DNA from: Paenibacillus sinopodophylli
GTDB taxonomy: Bacteria > Bacillota > Bacilli > Paenibacillales > Paenibacillaceae
Length of the DNA: 64,000 bases
Assembly: GCF_005930355.1 (NCBI RefSeq)
Contig: NZ_VDBO01000004.1
Span: 165,923-229,922 of the forward strand
Direction of reading: 5' to 3'
Below are positions 61,587 through 64,000 of the stretch, one piece after another (the first letter of the stretch is position 1; each line of letters opens with the position of its first letter). A program made the translations under genes and the position numbers. The notes under the pieces are model-generated. The model searched no databases and was not told where the DNA came from. It saw nothing but the letters and a program-made list of their open reading frames with translations.

Positions 61587-62438
61587 TCACTTCATATAGA
61601 TAAAGCGCTCGCCGGGAGCGAACATATGGAACTTCTTAGACGGGTAATAGCGCTGGATATAATCGACGAAATAGGCTGGATTCTCATCATTATGCGGGAA
61701 CAGGCCGTAATGCATGGGGATGACGAGATCCGCTTGAATCTGTACGGCGATTTCTACCGCCTCGCGGTAATTGCAATTGCCGATAATGCCCTGGCTGCCC
61801 CTGACAAAGTCACGCCCGTTGATGGGCAGTAATGCAATATCAATGGCTTTGCTCTGCAGCCAAGTGACAAGCTCCGGAAAACCTACCGTGTCCCCTGCAT
61901 GATAAAGCGATAAATCGCCCAGCATTGCCGCGTAGCCTAGAAATTTATGCTCACCCGCTTCATCCTGCTCGAATTGCTCATGCTTAGCTGCATAGGCTTC
62001 AATTCGTACATCATCGACAAGCTGCACGGTTTGCCCATGCGAAATGCCGATAAGCTGCTCGTCCCGCAATCCCCATTCCTTCAATAAAGGCAGATGCGCC
62101 TTAGGGGCGATAAACCTTGTTTTCGCGGATTTCGCAATGACCTGCAGCGTCTGCTTGTCCATATGATCCTCATGGTGATGCGAGATAACGACAAAATCTA
62201 CATCCAAGCAATCGGCTGGCTGCAGCGGAGATTCGAATGCCCGTGACCACGGCGGCCCGCTAAGCTCGTACACCCAATTCGTCAAATAGGGGTCAAATAC
62301 AATCGTCGTGCTGCGCCATTTGACCAAGAAACCCTCTTGTCCGAGCGCCCAAAGTGCCAATGCTTGCTCGGGCAGTTCGGTTTCAATCATTTGCTTGACC
62401 AACGTCGGACCGCTGTTATAAACCTTCACAACATTCAT
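61587..62438 (-). CDS. Metallo-beta-lactamase-fold hydrolase (UlaG-like)
   Basis: 283 residues, cytosolic. Metal motif SHHHEDHMD near 84, His in YHAGDTVG near 200 with Asp, and PMHYGLFPHN near 240 supply zinc or manganese ligands of the UlaG-type family. Related proteins open lactones or cleave phosphodiesters; the substrate here is unknown. The start is chosen among two adjacent ATG codons after AGAAGGG, which is a tight spacing, so GTG 62429 is an alternative. Confidence 0.88.
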   Translation of the reverse strand: MNVVKVYNSGPTLVKQMIETELPEQALALWALGQEGFLVKWRSTTIVFDPYLTNWVYELSGPPWSRAFESPLQPADCLDVDFVVISHHHEDHMDKQTLQVIAKSAKTRFIAPKAHLPLLKEWGLRDEQLIGISHGQTVQLVDDVRIEAYAAKHEQFEQDEAGEHKFLGYAAMLGDLSLYHAGDTVGFPELVTWLQSKAIDIALLPINGRDFVRGSQGIIGNCNYREAVEIAVQIQADLVIPMHYGLFPHNDENPAYFVDYIQRYYPSKKFHMFAPGERFIYMK

Positions 62439-62495
62439 CATCCCTTCTCTTTTTTCCATTCTAGCAAAATTATCGCGTATCATTATGGGATTTCT

Positions 62496-62527
62496 TTCAT
62501 TAATCTTTCATAGCGGTTTGTTATACT
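62496..62527 (+). promoter_or_regulatory. Possible promoter of the secreted protein gene
   Basis: Extended -10 TGTTATACT (TATACT at 62522-62527), preceded by TTCATT (62496-62501) and TTCATA (62507-62512) 11 bases apart, the spacing of PhoP boxes. Confidence 0.4.
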
Positions 62528-62566
62528 TCACCAAGCAGTTAAATACTTGGAAGTAAATGGGGGACT

Positions 62567-64000
62567 ATGGTGAAACGAACGTTAGCAGGCTTATTGGTTG
62601 TTTTATTGTTATTGTCGAATTTCGGTATGCCAGGTTGGTCATCAGTGGCAAATGCTGCACCGGCAGACACTTCAGTGAGGTTTGAAGAAACTGATCTAGG
62701 ATGGGATAATCAGGCTTTTACATTTCCTAATGACGGAGCAATTAGAAATGTGACGCAATTAGAGTCTGATTCATCGGATGGTCTATTTGTGATTGCTCAA
62801 TTACCCCATGGAGATAAATGGGATATCTTTCAGTTCGATACAGATGGAACTTATCATGGCACATTAGTCGACCGTACTACACTCGAACAAGAACTCATAG
62901 ATGCTGGCGCTAATTGGTTATCAGGAGGTTTCGACTTTAAGCCAGAAAAGATTGTATTCTCTAGCGAGTCGGGCGTCGATTATTTGTATATTATTCATAA
63001 TCAGAATAATACAAATTTCCCTATGATCAAATACAATTTGAATACTAAATCCATCACAAACCCGGAAGTGGTTATGTTTACCCAGCCGGTAACCTCTATT
63101 CAGAAAGCATTTGATGGACTTTTCTATGTAGCGACTAGAATGATTAATCAATATTACACCATTGATCCGTCAGCCCCTACTATCGATACCGTCACAACCA
63201 GCTGGGGATTTGCAATTGACAGTGTGGTTAAACTGCAAAACGGAATGTTTATGGCTAAAAATTATTATTATCCGGTTATGGGATATATTTGCGATACAAG
63301 TTGTAACGAACTAGATGGGAGCGGTACTTATTTCTCAAAAATTAGCGCATCTCCTGATGGGACACAAGTTGCTGGTATAGCATCAAACAGCTCTTTTGAC
63401 TCTATGTTATATGTAAATGATAATCCGGCGATAGAGTTCGATGGATACAATAATCATTTTGAAATCAACAATCAGGGTACGATATTTATGGGCATGGGTT
63501 ATGAAAGTCCCATATATGTTATCGAATACAATACTTCAAAGAATAAGTATGAAGTGACTAGAACAATCGGAACGAATAGAGAAACAGCTTATGCTGACAA
63601 CGAATACCATTTTGTACAGGATGAGAAAGGGCATGTATTTATTTTAGATTATGTCAACCGCACCATCGATGAATTTGATGAATCAGGCTTATATGTTCGA
63701 AGTAAACATTTTCTTGAGGAATTGGATGAGCTCATGTATTACAATGGGCTGTTGTACGCTGCAGAAGGTGATGATGGAGGTGTAATCGTCATCTCGACCG
63801 ATGATCTTAGCTATAAGGATCAGCTTTGGAGTGATGTTTCATCTATTCTAGCAACGCCCGATGGAACCTTGCTCGTCGCAAGGCAGAATCAATTGGAGCA
63901 ATATACAATCAATCCTATTGATAATACAAGGACATTGGTCCACACCTACCCTTTCACGGGCTATAATTTAACCATGCAGTCAGACGATAGAATCTCTATT
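62567..64000 (+). CDS. Secreted beta-propeller-like protein (3' end cut by window)
   Basis: The first 478 codons are in the window and run open to the edge. Signal peptide MVKRTLAGLLVVLLLLSNFG to AANA-type cleavage near residue 33 (VANAA). The rest has repeated short strands with PDGT-type turns (SPDGTQVAG, TPDGTLLVA, TDGTYHG) that suggest a beta-propeller. GGGGGAC lies close before ATG/GTG. Two cysteines in YICDTSCNEL may form a disulfide. C-terminal anchors such as SLH repeats would lie outside. Confidence 0.8.
   Translation, partial: MVKRTLAGLLVVLLLLSNFGMPGWSSVANAAPADTSVRFEETDLGWDNQAFTFPNDGAIRNVTQLESDSSDGLFVIAQLPHGDKWDIFQFDTDGTYHGTLVDRTTLEQELIDAGANWLSGGFDFKPEKIVFSSESGVDYLYIIHNQNNTNFPMIKYNLNTKSITNPEVVMFTQPVTSIQKAFDGLFYVATRMINQYYTIDPSAPTIDTVTTSWGFAIDSVVKLQNGMFMAKNYYYPVMGYICDTSCNELDGSGTYFSKISASPDGTQVAGIASNSSFDSMLYVNDNPAIEFDGYNNHFEINNQGTIFMGMGYESPIYVIEYNTSKNKYEVTRTIGTNRETAYADNEYHFVQDEKGHVFILDYVNRTIDEFDESGLYVRSKHFLEELDELMYYNGLLYAAEGDDGGVIVISTDDLSYKDQLWSDVSSILATPDGTLLVARQNQLEQYTINPIDNTRTLVHTYPFTGYNLTMQSDDRISI

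Noticed and set aside
1..64000. tRNA, rRNA, CRISPR, prophage or intact transposase genes
   Set aside because: Looked for on both strands by eye; none found.

Overview
The window reads as a chromosomal segment of a spore-forming, aerobic or facultative Gram-positive bacterium of the Paenibacillaceae (Paenibacillus/Cohnella type). Supporting signs are S-layer-homology (SLH) repeats on a giant surface protein, a caa3 oxidase operon in the order ctaCDEFG plus ctaM, a YhcN/YlaJ-type sporulation lipoprotein, strong AGGAGG ribosome sites with many GTG and TTG starts, Bacillus-style Fur, Rex and CsoR boxes, and consensus sigma-A promoters. Base composition is near balanced by eye. No rRNA, tRNA, CRISPR array, prophage or intact insertion sequence was seen.

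Layout, left to right. 1-4.1 kb: a GntR/YtrA-type regulator inside a five-gene ABC transporter operon, read leftward from a consensus promoter overlaid by dyad operators. 4.1-9.7 kb: the leftward caa3 cytochrome oxidase operon. 9.9-14.4 kb: a sporulation lipoprotein, an aldo/keto reductase divergent from an HxlR regulator, a DUF421 membrane protein and a GTP cyclohydrolase II. 14.5-17.3 kb: a Fur-box-controlled siderophore pair, an AraC regulator fused to a substrate-binding domain and a matching lipoprotein. 17.3-19.8 kb: an SDR dehydrogenase and an NADH oxidase with two tandem Rex sites. 19.9-24.9 kb: a copper island (csoR-copZ, copA plus a His-rich lipoprotein, and a divergent membrane protein) with three CsoR-type boxes. 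25-34 kb: formamidase, SUFU-domain protein, YitT protein, a small acidic protein, a heterodimeric ABC exporter, a lipoprotein and a SorC-family regulator. 34.3-41.7 kb: one 2.4-kilo-residue SLH-anchored nuclease with two 5'-nucleotidase modules, preceded by a probable small RNA or attenuated leader and PhoP-like repeats. 42-45.6 kb: a second heterodimeric ABC exporter. 45.6-46.6 kb: a repeat-rich intergenic stretch. 46.7-53 kb: a glycosyltransferase, the ssuADCB alkanesulfonate operon and a divergent HTH/substrate-binding fusion regulator. 53-59 kb: nitrite assimilation (nirB, nirD, cobA) with a divergent ANTAR protein and a TrpD2-like gene. 59-64 kb: RNA methyltransferase-like protein, esterase, YuiD-like protein, metallo-hydrolase and the start of a secreted protein that runs off the right edge.

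Most genes form small self-contained modules that pair a regulator with its cis site: GntR with dyads, Fur with the siderophore genes, Rex with nox, CsoR with the copper genes, and ANTAR protein with the nirB leader. The best new observation is that nirB leader. Two small hairpins, each with a hexaloop carrying A at position 1 and G at position 4, lie just before an intrinsic terminator, and the second hairpin overlaps the terminator stem. The ANTAR-domain gene is transcribed divergently from the same region. This predicts ANTAR-controlled antitermination of nitrite reductase. Other notable items are the DNA-scavenging giant surface protein with its leader RNA, a membrane protein sharing the CsoR operator, a sulfonate-binding fold recruited as a cytosolic sensor, and a formamidase reading frame whose best start is ATA. 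All functional calls come from motif reading by eye; no database search was run.
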